Of a stretch of 64,000 nucleotides of DNA, positions 9,951-21,259 are shown one piece after another. Origin of the DNA: Echria macrotheca. Lineage: Eukaryota; Ascomycota; Sordariomycetes; Sordariales; Schizotheciaceae. The stretch spans positions 3,231,027 to 3,295,026 of the forward strand of contig MU839827.1 of NCBI GenBank assembly GCA_030411725.1, written 5' to 3'. A model generated the notes under the pieces. That model saw only the letters and a list, made by a program, of their open reading frames with translations, made no database searches and was not told where the DNA came from. How positions within the stretch are numbered: the stretch's first letter is position 1; the number at the start of each line of letters is the position of its first letter. The position numbers and the translations under genes were made by a program.

Positions 9951-11037
9951 AATGGGAACAAAAAGGGCATTGGGTTCAGGCGTAACGGTGGCGTGAAGGC
10001 TGGATCTGGCTTGTATCTTCACCGATTCCCTCGATTTGATAGACCATTCTCGACTAGGCCTGGAGAGCGTGTCCTTGACGGAGGTCAACTTGACCGCACT
10101 AATGAGGGAAAGATACTCGACCTGGCTAGGCCGGGGAGAGGGAATGCCCTGTGGGGTCAAAGGGATGGACTTGATCGTTATCCCGCCTTCTCTTGGTTTC
10201 TCTATGGCTTGTGTTGCGGTGGACATGATATGAAAAGAATCTGACCCATGCTCGCGCTTGTCCAGACTTGCCGGTGCTCTGCGATACGAAATCCGTGTGT
10301 CTTGGGTTGAATTTCGTAAACCTGGGTCCTTGATGATCCTCCTGACCGTGTAGTCCCCCCTAAGTCTTTTGTATATCCGCATCGAGTTTTGCCCATCCAT
10401 GTAAGGCCATCCTCGGTGAAGAATCATAGCTCGTGAGACTTGAGAAATTCCAGGAGTGAAAAGGGGGATGATTTCAAACACATGGCTTGACTATCTCTTT
10501 CTCTCTCGAAGTAAAATGTATAAAGATGATGTTTTGTGTCATTCTCTATTGCTCCACTGATAGCTTCATATATCAAGCTAGACCCTTATCGACTTGCTGA
10601 GGAGGAGGGATAATCCGTTGGTATATGGGATATATATATGGCGAGGATTATATACTGGTGTTTTGAAAAGTTTCTGCTTCCTCGACGGTGTTGACCACTC
10701 AGCAGTCGTCCTTGATCACGCCCGATTTCCTTTCTCGGGGTTTAAAAAGATCCTGAGAAAGAGGCTTGGACTTTTGCTGCTGGGTCGGGGAAATACAAGA
10801 TAGCTTTGAACACACACTAAACACCGTGATGGTTTATTGTCATATTATATCTTCTTCTAACTCGTTCTCAAAAACATAGAACGGACGCTTGGGTGGGCGC
10901 AAACCGCATACCGCATAGATTCTCGGTTTGTGAAACGTCTGGCAACATCTGTGCCATCTGTGGAGGTACCAGTCCCGACACGTTGCACCATATAGAACTC
11001 GACATCTACCAGAACCTATGATGGCCGCCGCCGGCTG
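9951..11037. other. Intergenic region after RPS0
   Basis: About 1.1 kb between the convergent RPS0 and ankyrin genes. A minus-strand ORF runs through 10481-9681 but lies antisense to RPS0 and lacks recognisable domains. The rest (10480-10900) is AT-rich, with T/A runs suited to 3' UTRs. No gene is called. Confidence 0.5.
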
Positions 11038-13157
11038 CTAAGCTGGCGGTTTATTCACAATCAGCGCAAGAACAGAATTCTCCACCAGCCCGCCGAACAC
11101 CTCCCTCAGCAGACCGGGCGGCTTCGGAGGTACACCCGCTTGCGACTCGACAATGTCAATGATCCGACCCATGAGCGCCATCAGGTCCAGCTTCGACCCG
11201 TCGACTGGCGGCTGCTGCGACCGGAGCATGGGCTTGCACACATCGCGGATGGTGATCTGCCCGCGCGACCGCGAGCCCGGGCTCGCCTTGCCGGCGGCGA
11301 GAAGCTCGCCGACAATCTGTCGATACGTCGCCAGATGCTCGGGATGGCCGTCCCTGGCGTCGGTGGCAAACAGTCGGCAGGCGATTTCGAGGGCCGTCTC
11401 CTTGCGGAGGTCGGCGGCGTTCACCGGGGCGCCGTGTTGGATGAGGGCCTTCACGGAGCCTATGTCCCTCACGCGGACGGCGCCGGATAGTGGGTATTGG
11501 TTTGTACTGTCTCCTGCGCGGATGTTGGCGCCTGCTTGTATGAGCATCTCTGCGCAGGAGCTGGTTGCTAGATGAAGCGCCGTCACGCCGGTCGCGCCGT
11601 CTCGTTGGCATGTGACGGATGTGTCGGCACCGGCCTGGAGGAGGATGTCCAGGATGTCTTCGAATCCGCGGTAGGCCGCGACGTGGATGGCGGCGACTTG
11701 GGAAGCCCATTTGGCCGTTGACTCGGTCCCATTGAGGCGTGCTTGGTAGTTCAGCAGGACCTTGACCACCTCGGGGTGCCGTCGGTCCACCGCCGAACAG
11801 AGAGGATTCAGTTCCCTGCGCCTCGTATCGCCGCCGCCCCCGTGGACATCGGCACCATAGTCCAGCAGGAGTTTCACGGCCTCCACGCTTCCGTTCTCAA
11901 CTGCCAGTTCCAGAGGGGTAACCCGTCGATTTTTGTCCATCAGACAGGTGCCGGAAACCGGCGCCGAATGCTCGAGAAGATAGCTGAGCATCGGGATGTC
12001 GCTCCTGCGGACGGCGTACAGGACCATGGCCGAGGACTGGCCGTCGCTGCCGCCCACGAGCGCCCCGTGTTCGACGAGCAGCTTCGCAATGCTTAATTCC
12101 CCCCCCAGGACGGCGTAGTAAAGCGGAGGAGAACACTTGGAGTCCAGACCGTTGACATCAGCTCCCTTGTCGACCTCGGTCCTTGCCCACTCCAGGTCGC
12201 CATCCTTGCACGCCTGGCAGAGCTGTTCAACAAGATACTTGGGGTCGCACGCTGTACCTCTCACCCCCCCGAGACCGACGCCGCCCAAGAACTTTGAGAG
12301 CCGCGGCCTCTGGCTCGGCGCAAACGACTTCTTGGACCTGATGCTGGCATTGTCGGCGGGCGTTGCTCTCCCCCCCGTGGCAAACCGGCCGGCTGTCGGG
12401 GGTGCGGTTTGGTTTGACCTCGTCCTCACAGCGTCCGTGTCCGGAACAACCTCGATACCGTCATAAAGAGCCGCGGGCCGAGACGGGAGAGATTGGGTTC
12501 TGGCTCTGGCAGCAGCCGAGCTGCTGCTGTCGCGCGCTGTCTGAGCATCCTGCAGCACCTGGTGCCGTAGTCTGAGGGAGTCATTCGACTCGAGCCTCAT
12601 GACCTGACTTTCCACGTCGCTCCTGGTTTTTTGCGCAATCCCAGTCAGACCTAAGCTACCTTATCGATCCAGATTTTTTTTGGGAGAAAAAAAAAGAACC
12701 AAAGTAAAAGCACCACTCACAGATCTAGGACCTCGGTGAACAGATCAAACATTCGGGTTTGCGTGGCTATCATGCGGGTGCAGTCCCGAACCAGCTGCTC
12801 GTCCCAGACCGAGTGAGCCACCGGGAGGTCGGCAATACAAGGTCGGACATAGTTGCCCACGCCCGTCGCCACATCCTCGGAAGCCGAAAGGGCCACGCGG
12901 AGCGCGTCGACGCAGAAATCAGAGGGCCGCGGAGACAGCAGAGGGCCGCCGCTAGCATTAGCCCCGCCGATGAGGCGCCGGAGCAGCTGGGTTATCGCCT
13001 CCTCGAGCCCCCTGAGCAGCTCGGCAATCTGGCTGGCTGTCTCATCGTCTGCGCGGAGGCCGGCTATGACAATCAAGTCGTGAACCTTGAGTGCGATCGT
13101 GGAGCAGGTTCTGTAGAGTGTTGTCGAGATGGACGACGTCGGACGGGTGGCATGCAT
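11038..13157 (-). CDS. Ankyrin-repeat protein, function unknown
   Basis: Two exons, 13157-12721 and 12622-11038, giving 673 residues. The intron has a GTGAGT donor, a CTGACT branch site and a CCAG acceptor and restores the frame as DLSDVES. The N-terminal 145 residues form an alpha-helical region without a name I recognise. A Ser/Arg-rich linker follows, then about nine ankyrin repeats (roughly residues 275-590) with clear LLLDYGADVHGG, LLVEHGALVGG and LLQAGADTSV units. The C-terminal part is helical and ends LIVNKPPA. Such proteins usually mediate protein-protein contacts; no catalytic domain is seen. A different 5' exon is possible because the region upstream of 13157 has splice-like signals. 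Confidence 0.8.
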
Positions 13158-13915
13158 TTTGTTTTTTCCCCCTTACCGCATCATCGTAAAGCCCATCAAT
13201 ATTCCACAGGGGCAGGCGTCTTCCCAGTGGTCTCACATTTGTTGCCTGTAGGAAATAAAATGAGAAGACGGATGAAACGAAAGCGCAAGGCTCTGGGAAG
13301 TATATAAGACCTGTAAACACTGAGAGCTCGCCCGCACCAGGCGAGGCTCCCTTATCAGCAGGCCGACGCCATCTCGACGCATGCCGGTGGGCGATGCCAA
13401 CGGCGACCAATAATGCCTACGAAGACGGTAAGGAGCGAGTGCGTTGTCACGTTGTCAGGCCAGGCTTATCGCGACGCCTTTACTGGATTCAGAACGGATG
13501 TGGCGTTTTGAAAGACTGAGGCAAAGATGCTTGCTTTGTGGAAGAGGAGAGGCGAGCCCTCTGGCTGGCCAAATAGTTACAGCGCCCCGTGTCCGTGCGT
13601 ACCTGCTATCCTACCTGGATGCTCCTTCCTGGCATAACAGTTTCCCGGACGCCCCTGGACCGCTGAGCAGTAGATAGTCATATTGCCCAATGCGACAACG
13701 CTCTCGAGGGCAACTCCACGTAGCCCATGCCAATAAAGGCTTCCATATTCTACATCTTACAAGTCTGCTAGGATAGCTAGTAGCAGTGCAAGCGAACTCA
13801 ACCCAAACCATGCCCCTTTCCAGCCCCATTGCAACGCCAGTAGTATAACACCTCCCTCTTCACCCCCTCCCGCCCGAGCTGCCCATACCAGGTGCCGTAA
13901 AAGCAAAGGTTTGGC
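13158..13915. other. Upstream region of the ankyrin gene and YSH1 3' flank
   Basis: About 760 bp. A TATATAA-like element lies near 13299-13308, about 145 bp before the ankyrin start, and could serve that minus-strand gene. The YSH1 3' UTR occupies the high-coordinate side. Nothing else is supported. Confidence 0.45.
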
Positions 13916-16873
13916 TCACCCCCAAAGCGGAGCTGTGACCTCGACTGCCCTCTCCACCACCGCCCTCACGCGGTCCGCAAACACCTTGCTGCTAGACTCG
14001 ACTTCGAGGTCCTCCAACCACACCGTGGCAACCATTCTGTCCACTCGAATCGAGAGCCCGGGCACGGGGATGCCCAGCTTATGCAGCCTTGCAAGTTCAG
14101 CCTGCTGCAGGGCCTTGAGTTGACGCTCGGCCTCGTCCTCGTCCTCAGATTCCTCCATCGAGGCATCGTCGGCATCTGAGAGCTCACCCACTTGCTCGTT
14201 CTTTGGACTCTTCTTGGCAGGTAGCGGCGGAAGTGATGACGGCTTGGGTTCGGCTATTGGCGACACATTCTCCGCGCCGAACTGGGCTTCGAGGAACATC
14301 ATGAGACGCTCCAAGCGCTCCTCCGCGGAAAGATGTGCGTGGAGGTTGCGGGTGGGAAGGGTGAGCTCGTCGTGAGAGTGGCTGTGGGAGTGCTTATTTC
14401 CAGATCCTAACAATTGTCAGCTTGAATATCTCTAGCATCCGAGCAAAAGGCTTACGCTTCACAGCGGCCGGGCTGCTCTCCACGTTCATTAGCAAAAACA
14501 TGACGGCATCCGCGATGCCATCGTTGAGCATATTGCCCTCCCACTCAATCACCACTTCGCCACTGCGGTGATACCGGACCGTGACGCAGTCCATGACAAG
14601 ATACGATGCGAGGACCTCGTCCGTCTCCTCTTCCTTGGTCTTGCCGTTGGTGTCACCGTGTTCCATCCCATTCATCTTGTTGTCTTGAAGCTCTTGAATG
14701 CTGCCGAAAGTGCCCTCAAGCGCCCACTTGATCAGGTCCAGGCCAGCGGCGCTCAGCTTGACCCTCTGTTTGCACAGGATAGTGGTAGTCGTCAAGCCAG
14801 CGTATTCGCGAAGGTCTTCGGGCGCCATGAGCGACATCTTGAAGTCATTCTGCACGAGGACTCCGGTGATGATCTGGGGCTCGTGGACCTCGGTTCCTTT
14901 CGCATCACTGACAGGCGGTGGGATGGACGCAAGCTTCCCGACCACCTTGGCTGTCTTGTCCGCCTTGAATGGGATACGGAGCTCTTCGCAGTTTCGTGGA
15001 CTGAACACCTTGACTTTGTTGGTCTTATTCGCATTTAAAGACAGAAGCTTGGATTTCAGACGCATCATATTGTGTACCTCTCCGTGCACGAGGATCTATA
15101 CAGTAGTTAGCACATGACGCCGGCTCGAAGATGAACATGTGTACTTACGACGACAGGAGCTGCAACCTCTTCAATGAACTCCCTGTTTTCGACGCCGTCC
15201 ACATGGGCTGCGAACGAATACTCCTGGACGGTGCAACGGCGCGGAATCATGACCTTCTCGGCATCGCCTCCGGGTCCTCTTCTGGCACCGCCCGCGTTCC
15301 GCGACATTACCGACTGAATCTGTTCCGGCTCCTGCATTATCTGCTTCGCCATGGTGCCTTCGACGCTGTAGCCGGTGATGATAACACCATTCTTCTCGCT
15401 CGGCGCCCACCGTTCCAGCAACTCTCGGCTGACACCGTTCTGCAGCATACCCGGGCTGGCCAGCATGACACAGCCGCCCACATCGTCGAATCGGTCGATG
15501 GTCTTCAACGAACGGATAAACTTGAAATCCCATGGGCCGCCTTTCCCAGCCCCATCTCCGGATGCTTCGGCCTCCGCCATCCTCTCCCGGAAGAGCCTCT
15601 TGATGTTGTCGTTCATGGCGCCGACATATGTCTGGTACACTAGCATGCACTTCCGGGCCAGATTACTAGCGTAGTAAATGGGGTATTTCTGGTACTCCGG
15701 GTGCTTACCCCAGTACTCGTCCAGAATTAGAAGGAGCTCTTGGGCCCGCCCCAGAGCAAATACAGGCAACAGAGCCCGTCCGCCCCGGTTAAGGATGCCA
15801 GTGATGGACTTCATTAGCGCCTGTTCTCTCTCCAGCCGGGGCACGTGAGACGCAACACCGTACGTGGACTCGGTGATGAGTACATCGATCTTGACGCCTT
15901 TGGGTACCTCGGCAGAGACAAGATGTCGGTCCTGTTCTCGGGAATAATCTCCTGTGAAAAAGATGTTGAGGCCGGCAATCTCAATGAGAAACATAGCAGC
16001 TCCTAGAACGTGGCCGGCAGGATACGGAGTGATTCGGATCGAGGAGATGGTATGGGTAGTGTGGTAGTCGATGGCCTCGATCTGAGGAAAGGTGTTGAGA
16101 TGGTCTTGTTCGGTATATACGAGTTGAGTTGTCGGATTGGACGATGTGTTTCCGACTCGTACGCTGTCCTGGATGAGCCACTTGTAGATGGCCTTGGTCG
16201 GGTGCGTCATGAAGACCCGGCCCCGGAAATTGGTCTTTGCCAAGACATATGGCAATGAGGCAGCGTGGTCGATATGGAAACTGGCTGAGGTTAGTCAAGC
16301 ATGCTCGACAGGAGTGTCCAAGTCGAGCGCTACGCGGAGGGTGGGAGCGACAATGGGAGATAGGCAGACGCAGGCAGAGGCAGCGGTGGAAAGGGTGACA
16401 ACGTCTTGTATTTGATATCTGATATTGATCGACGGTACATGTTGGGAGGCGGACGAGACCGCGAAGCCACGACCGACACCTGGACTCGGCCTACCCATCT
16501 CATCCAAGCCGGACATGACCCAACGCGCCGACGTGGGGGATGAAGCACTGGGGGAACTTACTGGCTAATAAGAAGGACGTCAACAGTGCTGAGATCAAAG
16601 TCGTCAAAGAAGGGAAGTGCCGCCAACCCATCGTACGCAGGATGTTGACCTGCATCCAGCTATGATCGGCCTAGGTTAGTCGACAGGCTCGCCCAAGATC
16701 ATTCAGCAACGGAAACCCACCATGACAGTTTTCCCTTTGTATTGGATAATGTGGCAAGACCTGCCCACCTCGTTGCCGCCGCCCAGGCAAAGGAACATGA
16801 GCTCGTCATTTGGGTCGACAGGCTCGTCGGCCACCGTCGACGCCATCGCCGCCGCCTTCCGCTTGGAAGCCAT
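13916..16873 (-). CDS. YSH1: Ysh1/CPSF-73 pre-mRNA 3'-end endonuclease
   Basis: Five exons: 16873-16721, 16659-16562, 16280-15149, 15095-14456 and 14406-13916, giving 837 residues. The protein starts MASKRKAAAMAS and contains the metallo-beta-lactamase core: LCLGGGNEVGRSCH, LDAGQHPAYDG, the zinc motif HFHIDH and the strand FFTGDYSREQDRHL. The beta-CASP region follows with FALGRAQELLLILDEYW and GYSVEGTMAK, then the C-terminal CPSF73 domain beginning near HMMRLKSKLL-like sequence. It cleaves pre-mRNA before polyadenylation within the cleavage/polyadenylation factor in the nucleus. The second intron splits the first His codon of HFHIDH (CA|T). Length is normal for filamentous fungi. Confidence 0.97.
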
Positions 16874-17623
16874 GACGTGTGTTTTGTCTGCTATCTGGTG
16901 GCTTTGCCTTGAAAGATGCAGGCAATGAGTGCGCTCAGGTCAAGGGCTGCGACACGCTCATAGCGATCGCAAACACAAAGCTCAACCTAAGCGACGATAT
17001 GGCGATTGCGAGAGTTGGCACTAATGTTTGGTTTGCTTCATCTGGCCTTATCTGTCGGCTTTTTGCAAAGATCCGGGTCAGAAGAGGCAGGAGAAAGTTG
17101 GGCGGGAGTTGGTGGAACTTTGAGAGTCAACTGCTGCTTGCAGCTCCAAACAAGTGGTTGCTTTCAAGTTGAAGGTGACGGGCCAGACCACGGCAGGCTA
17201 CGGTCTGTGCGCAAGCTGCGGCAGTCACGTGACAAACGGCGACGCGACAGCCTCTCAGTATTGCAGCAATTCTCGGTTTTCCATCTCGACACTATTGCGC
17301 TCCTGCCATTCAAGTCGACGACCAACCTGCCCGCGCGCCCAACTCTCCGGGCCCCACCAGCGAAAATCTTTTGAATAGAACAATAGCATCGCCAACGCCC
17401 TCAATAGGCCTATTGTCGGATGGGTCTGGTGGCTACTGCAGGTTCGCCTGCGCGGGTCTAAGGCCTTCTTCGAAAGCCTACCCACCTTTTCCCTCCTCCG
17501 CCGCTTTCCTCTTTCCTCTACACCTGCAGGCTCTTTACTTCGCAGCAGAGACGCTTTGCTTCCTCTTTGTCGGCAGCTTCTTTCGCGATCTCACCCGGAA
17601 ACCAGTCACCGCAATCGACCATC
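16874..17623. promoter_or_regulatory. Divergent YSH1/TAF4 promoter with CACGTG palindrome
   Basis: A 750-bp region between two divergent RNA-polymerase-II-related genes. It contains the 10-bp palindrome GTCACGTGAC at 17224-17233, an E-box core that bHLH factors of the Cbf1 type bind. The TAF4-proximal part (17460-17600) is pyrimidine-rich, as in a fungal 5' leader. Binding is inferred from the motif only. Confidence 0.55.
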
Positions 17624-19625
17624 ATGGCGCAACCTCCGCCGCAACCGCAGTTGCCCCAGATGCCACAGGTCCCTCATATGCCACAGATGCCTCAAGTTCC
17701 CCAGGTATCGCACATGCAGCCTCAGATGCAGCAAATACAACAGCGCCGGGCCTACTCGCCCGCACAGCATTCGCCCTCGCCCATCGGGACCCCTCAGCCG
17801 GCCTTCGCGTTGCCTCCGAACAAGCGACCGCGCACCGAGAATGGCCCCCAGCAGCCTACCTACTCGCCTCAGCAGCCGTATGTCTTGAGCCCGCAAGGCC
17901 AGGCCCAGCAGCCGTCGGCCGCATCCCCGGTCTACTCGCCCTCTCCGTCGGTCGCGTCTCCGCAGAACTACAACATGCCATACACCAATGGCGGTCCTCC
18001 TCCGCTGACCCTGCCCACGCCTCCTTCGGCAACGACGCCTCACACGGCGGGCGGCGCTCCGCTTGCCATGCCCGACACTCGCCAGCCGCTTACCCCGAGC
18101 CCCTCGACACCGGGCCCCCCTCTCATGCCGAACCAGCAGGTCTACACGAACGCGACGATGATGCCGATTCCGGGTACCATGGGTCCGCCCTCCAAACCGG
18201 CCGAGCGTCCGACTAGAGAGTACGAGTATGATGTCAGCGATTCGCTGGCTGGGACTGGTATCGATCTCCGGGCCGAGGAGCAAGCTCTCGCGGATTACTA
18301 TGCTGGGTCTTTTGGACAGGATGCTCGGACGGGTCTGCCCGCTAATACCCCTGGAGGCAAGGCATCCATGTACGGCGCGGGTTGGGCAAACCAGCCGGCC
18401 CAGCCTGTAGATGGTCTGTCGCAGGAGCAGTTCGAAGCAGAGGCTGCCAAGAAGGCATGGGAGGACGCAGCGCAAAGGCTTGCCGCTTCAAGAAGCAACG
18501 AGATCAACGACGCGTTTCTGGAGGTCCCGAGTCTACACTTACAGGCCGAGAAGATTGCTAAGGAGCACGGGATTGGCTTGAACCTGGACCTCAAGACTGG
18601 CACGATGGGCAAGCTGAAGCATCCTATGGATTTTCCACAGTCACAAGTCACGGTCCAGACCAAAACGGGTCCCGACGGCGCGGTGGTTACGACAAAGGGC
18701 TCGTGGATTCCACACGATGCCTACCTGGCGGACCAAATGGTGCTCCTTTCCATTGCCACCAAGCATCGTGTGAGAGAACTCCTCGAAGATTCTTTCGCCA
18801 TTGCAACTTGGCGCCAAAGTTTGTCGCATGGAGAGGTTCCCGAAGAGTGGGCCGACGTAGCAGCGCCTCTCAAGACGGCCGTCGAGCCGACTCCCGAGCC
18901 AGAGAGTGCTGTGAGCCCGCGGACTAACCCACTCAAACGTATGCTCTCGGCCGGCATGTTTTGGTGCGTCCTTGTTAATCTGATGTGCAGGATCCTTTGA
19001 CAACATGAATTCCGATGCGGCGAAGCTCATCGGCACCCGCTCCATCACTCCCCTGACCAAGACGATCCGGGAATCTAGCGAAGGCGACCGCCGGGCGGAG
19101 GATGCACGGCTGAAGAAACGGCAGAAGCGGCAGAATCCCGAGCCCGCGGCGGCAGGGTCAAGAGCGGGTTCGGTTGCGGCTGGAGCCTCGGGGCTGATAG
19201 CACCCGAGACGGAAACGAAGGCACCATCCAAGAAGGAGCTCAAGAAGGGCGCCCTGGCAGCCAAGCTCGCGGAAGCATCCAGCACGGCGAGCGCGAACCA
19301 AACTCTCAGCACGCTGATGGGAAGAAAGAAGGGCAAGGTGTATTCGTGGATGACAGCGAGCGGAAGCGGCGCAAGCACGCCCAACAGAGCCAACACGCCC
19401 GGCACGCCGGGGCCGGCCTCGGTACATGCTGGGGCCAAGGCGCAGGAAGAGGCGAGACTGACCAAGGACGGAAAGTACAAGCTCGGCAGCTGGCGCGAGT
19501 ACAACATCTCGCAGGGGAAGAATGTGCAACTGCGCGACTGGGTGGCTGCTCTCGATATGGACGGACTAGACCCCCGGTCGCGGCAGGCTGCCTATGTGAA
19601 GCTGGATACCGACGGCCCCCGATGA
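17624..19625 (+). CDS. TAF4: TFIID subunit TAF4
   Basis: Two exons, 17624-18938 and 18991-19625, giving 649 residues. The N-terminal third is a Pro/Gln/Met-rich disordered region starting MAQPPPQPQLPQMPQ. The TAF4 domain starts near residue 215 (LAGTGIDLRAEEQALADYY) and continues through helices (AKKAWEDAAQRLAASRSNEI, LSIATKHRVRELLEDSFAI) into a basic KKRQKRQNPEP segment and the conserved end SWREYNISQGKNVQLRDW. The intron (GTATGC...GTGCAG) restores R-S-F-D-N. TAF4 pairs with TAF12 through a histone fold and scaffolds TFIID at promoters in the nucleus. The earlier in-frame TTG at 17567 is not a credible start. Confidence 0.9.
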
Positions 19626-21105
19626 TGATGAAAGCGGTGGCGGTGGCGGTAGCCTCGACAGGGGGGCACGGAGAGGAGACACACACACGGGGATGTCAGC
19701 GGGCCTCACACTGCGAGAGAGAGAGATACAGCGGTAGCATTTTCTCCGGGAAAGTATAGAAAAAGTTGACAACTTTTTTTTTATGTTACTGGGCGGCCGC
19801 CGGCAGGCATGACCGTAAGGTTTGTCTTGTCCTGTGTGATGTGTGCCGTTTTTGGGGTCCTTTTTCTTTTGGTCTTTGTGTTTATATGTAATTTTGGGGT
19901 TGGGGGGAAGGGGGGCGAGGTCAAACTTTTTTCTTTACTACTTACCTACAATAACCAGCCTGGCGTTTTGATAGGGGACTGGAATGGAATCAATGGGGAA
20001 TCAATGAATTTATTTAGGGAGGGGGCATATGGGAGAGGGGAGAAGAGAGAAGAAAGCAAAGGGGCTGTCTGTCTTGGTTGGTCCGGTCTGGTTTGGTTTG
20101 GGTTGGTTGGTTTGGGATGGTCTGCTTTTTTTCCATCTCTGCCTGCATGTATTTATGTACTGCTCTCTCTGTCCCTCTCTCGGCCTCTCTCTACAGATAT
20201 GGGAGGGGCGAGGTTGAGGTAGAGAGGTAGAGAGAGGTAGATTAGGTCGATTTATTCGATCTGAGTTGGGTGAGGTGAATTGATAGAGAGTTTTCAGTGA
20301 GTGATTGATCTTTGCCAGTGGATTTGCCTTGATATGTGTGTGTGTGTGTGTGTGTGTGTGTTCCTGGTGGAAAGTTCACTTGGAAAATTCCATGAGAGAA
20401 CCGAGGTCGGTTTGTTGTCGTGGGGGTCTCTTTTGTACCCAGCTACAGGTCGATCGTTGGCCTTGTCTTGGTTCGATTCTCTTCTAGTAGAGAGTGTTCA
20501 TGAGGGTTTTGATGCACTCGGTGTGTGGTGGTAGATGAGATATGGGATATTGGGTGGGGGCTTAGAGGAAAGTAAAAGGGAGAGAGATATGATAGTGTCG
20601 ACTTCGGTGAGTGAGGGAGGGCGGCCTCGGTCTACCTACCTAGGTACAGTACTTCTTTCCCCGCCGCCCTCGGTTGCTTCAATTTATTTGTCTCTTTTTG
20701 TCGAAACGGGTTTCTCCACGACAAGTTTACTTCTTCTGGGGTTTGTGGGGTTTTTACGTGTACTGCGTAAGTTCGTGTGGGTATTAAGTAGTTGGCAGCG
20801 CCGACTTGTGGTGGGGAGGTAGGTAGGGAGGTAGGTAAGTAGGGACCTCCAAGGGTGAAAGAGACTATTCTGGCATGATGTTCGCCGGGAAGGAGACGAT
20901 CGTGGTGGTGGACGACGAGACTGGTGCCGTGTGCGGTTGGAAGCCCACCACCACCACCACCACAAGCTGTCTCTGTAGCAAATTTCTCTGTTTCTCACGT
21001 TTCTCAAACCACAAAGAGAAAAAGGAATGAAAGGGATGAAATCACCGCGTCCCTCCCTCGCTCCTGAATACGGACCTCATCACCCGCAGGACGGTCTGGT
21101 ACTGG
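19626..21105. other. TAF4 3' flank and start of gene desert
   Basis: No coding gene is seen. The stretch contains T-rich 3' UTR-like sequence (19770-19790), G/T-rich strings, purine/pyrimidine-biased segments, a (TG)n repeat and a TACCTACCTAGGTAC palindrome-like motif at 20633-20647. Confidence 0.5.
20335..20361. repeat. (TG)n dinucleotide microsatellite
   Basis: Thirteen uninterrupted TG units and a trailing T. Confidence 0.95.
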
Positions 21106-21112
21106 TATATAA
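21106..21112 (+). promoter_or_regulatory. TATA box of the 5S rRNA gene
   Basis: The sequence TATATAA lies 25-31 bp before the 5S rRNA start. Dispersed 5S genes of Neurospora-type fungi need an upstream TATA-like element at about this distance. Confidence 0.75.
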
Positions 21113-21136
21113 TCAGATCAGCCACAGCAAACAAAC

Positions 21137-21253
21137 ACATACGACCATACCCATTGGAAAACTCGATCCCGTCCGCTCTCCCATAGATAAGCCAATGAGG
21201 GCCAGACTAGTAGTTGGGTCGGTGACGACCAGCGAATCCCTGGTGTTGTATGT
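21137..21253 (+). rRNA. 5S ribosomal RNA
   Basis: A 117-nt sequence that begins ACATACGACCATA and ends GGTGTTGTATGT. The two ends form a nine-base-pair helix I (one G-T wobble). Internal hallmarks are present: CCCGTCCG in loop B/helix III, AAGCCA, AGTAGTTGGGT, and CCAGCGAATCCC that forms the internal promoter box C. A TATA box precedes it and a T-run follows, so it looks like a functional dispersed single gene transcribed by RNA polymerase III. No second copy was seen in the window. Confidence 0.95.
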
Positions 21254-21254
21254 A

Positions 21255-21259
21255 TTTTT
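21255..21259 (+). terminator. RNA polymerase III terminator
   Basis: A run of five T on the coding strand, one base after the 5S helix I end. A longer T-rich stretch follows. Confidence 0.8.

Noticed and set aside
9681..10481. Minus-strand ORF of 266 codons after RPS0
   Set aside because: About a third lies antisense to the RPS0 last exon, where open antisense frames are common. The remainder has no recognisable domain and no splice structure.
20461..20490. tRNA B-box-like GGTTCGATTC
   Set aside because: The flanks cannot form a T-stem and there is no acceptor stem or A box at the right distance.
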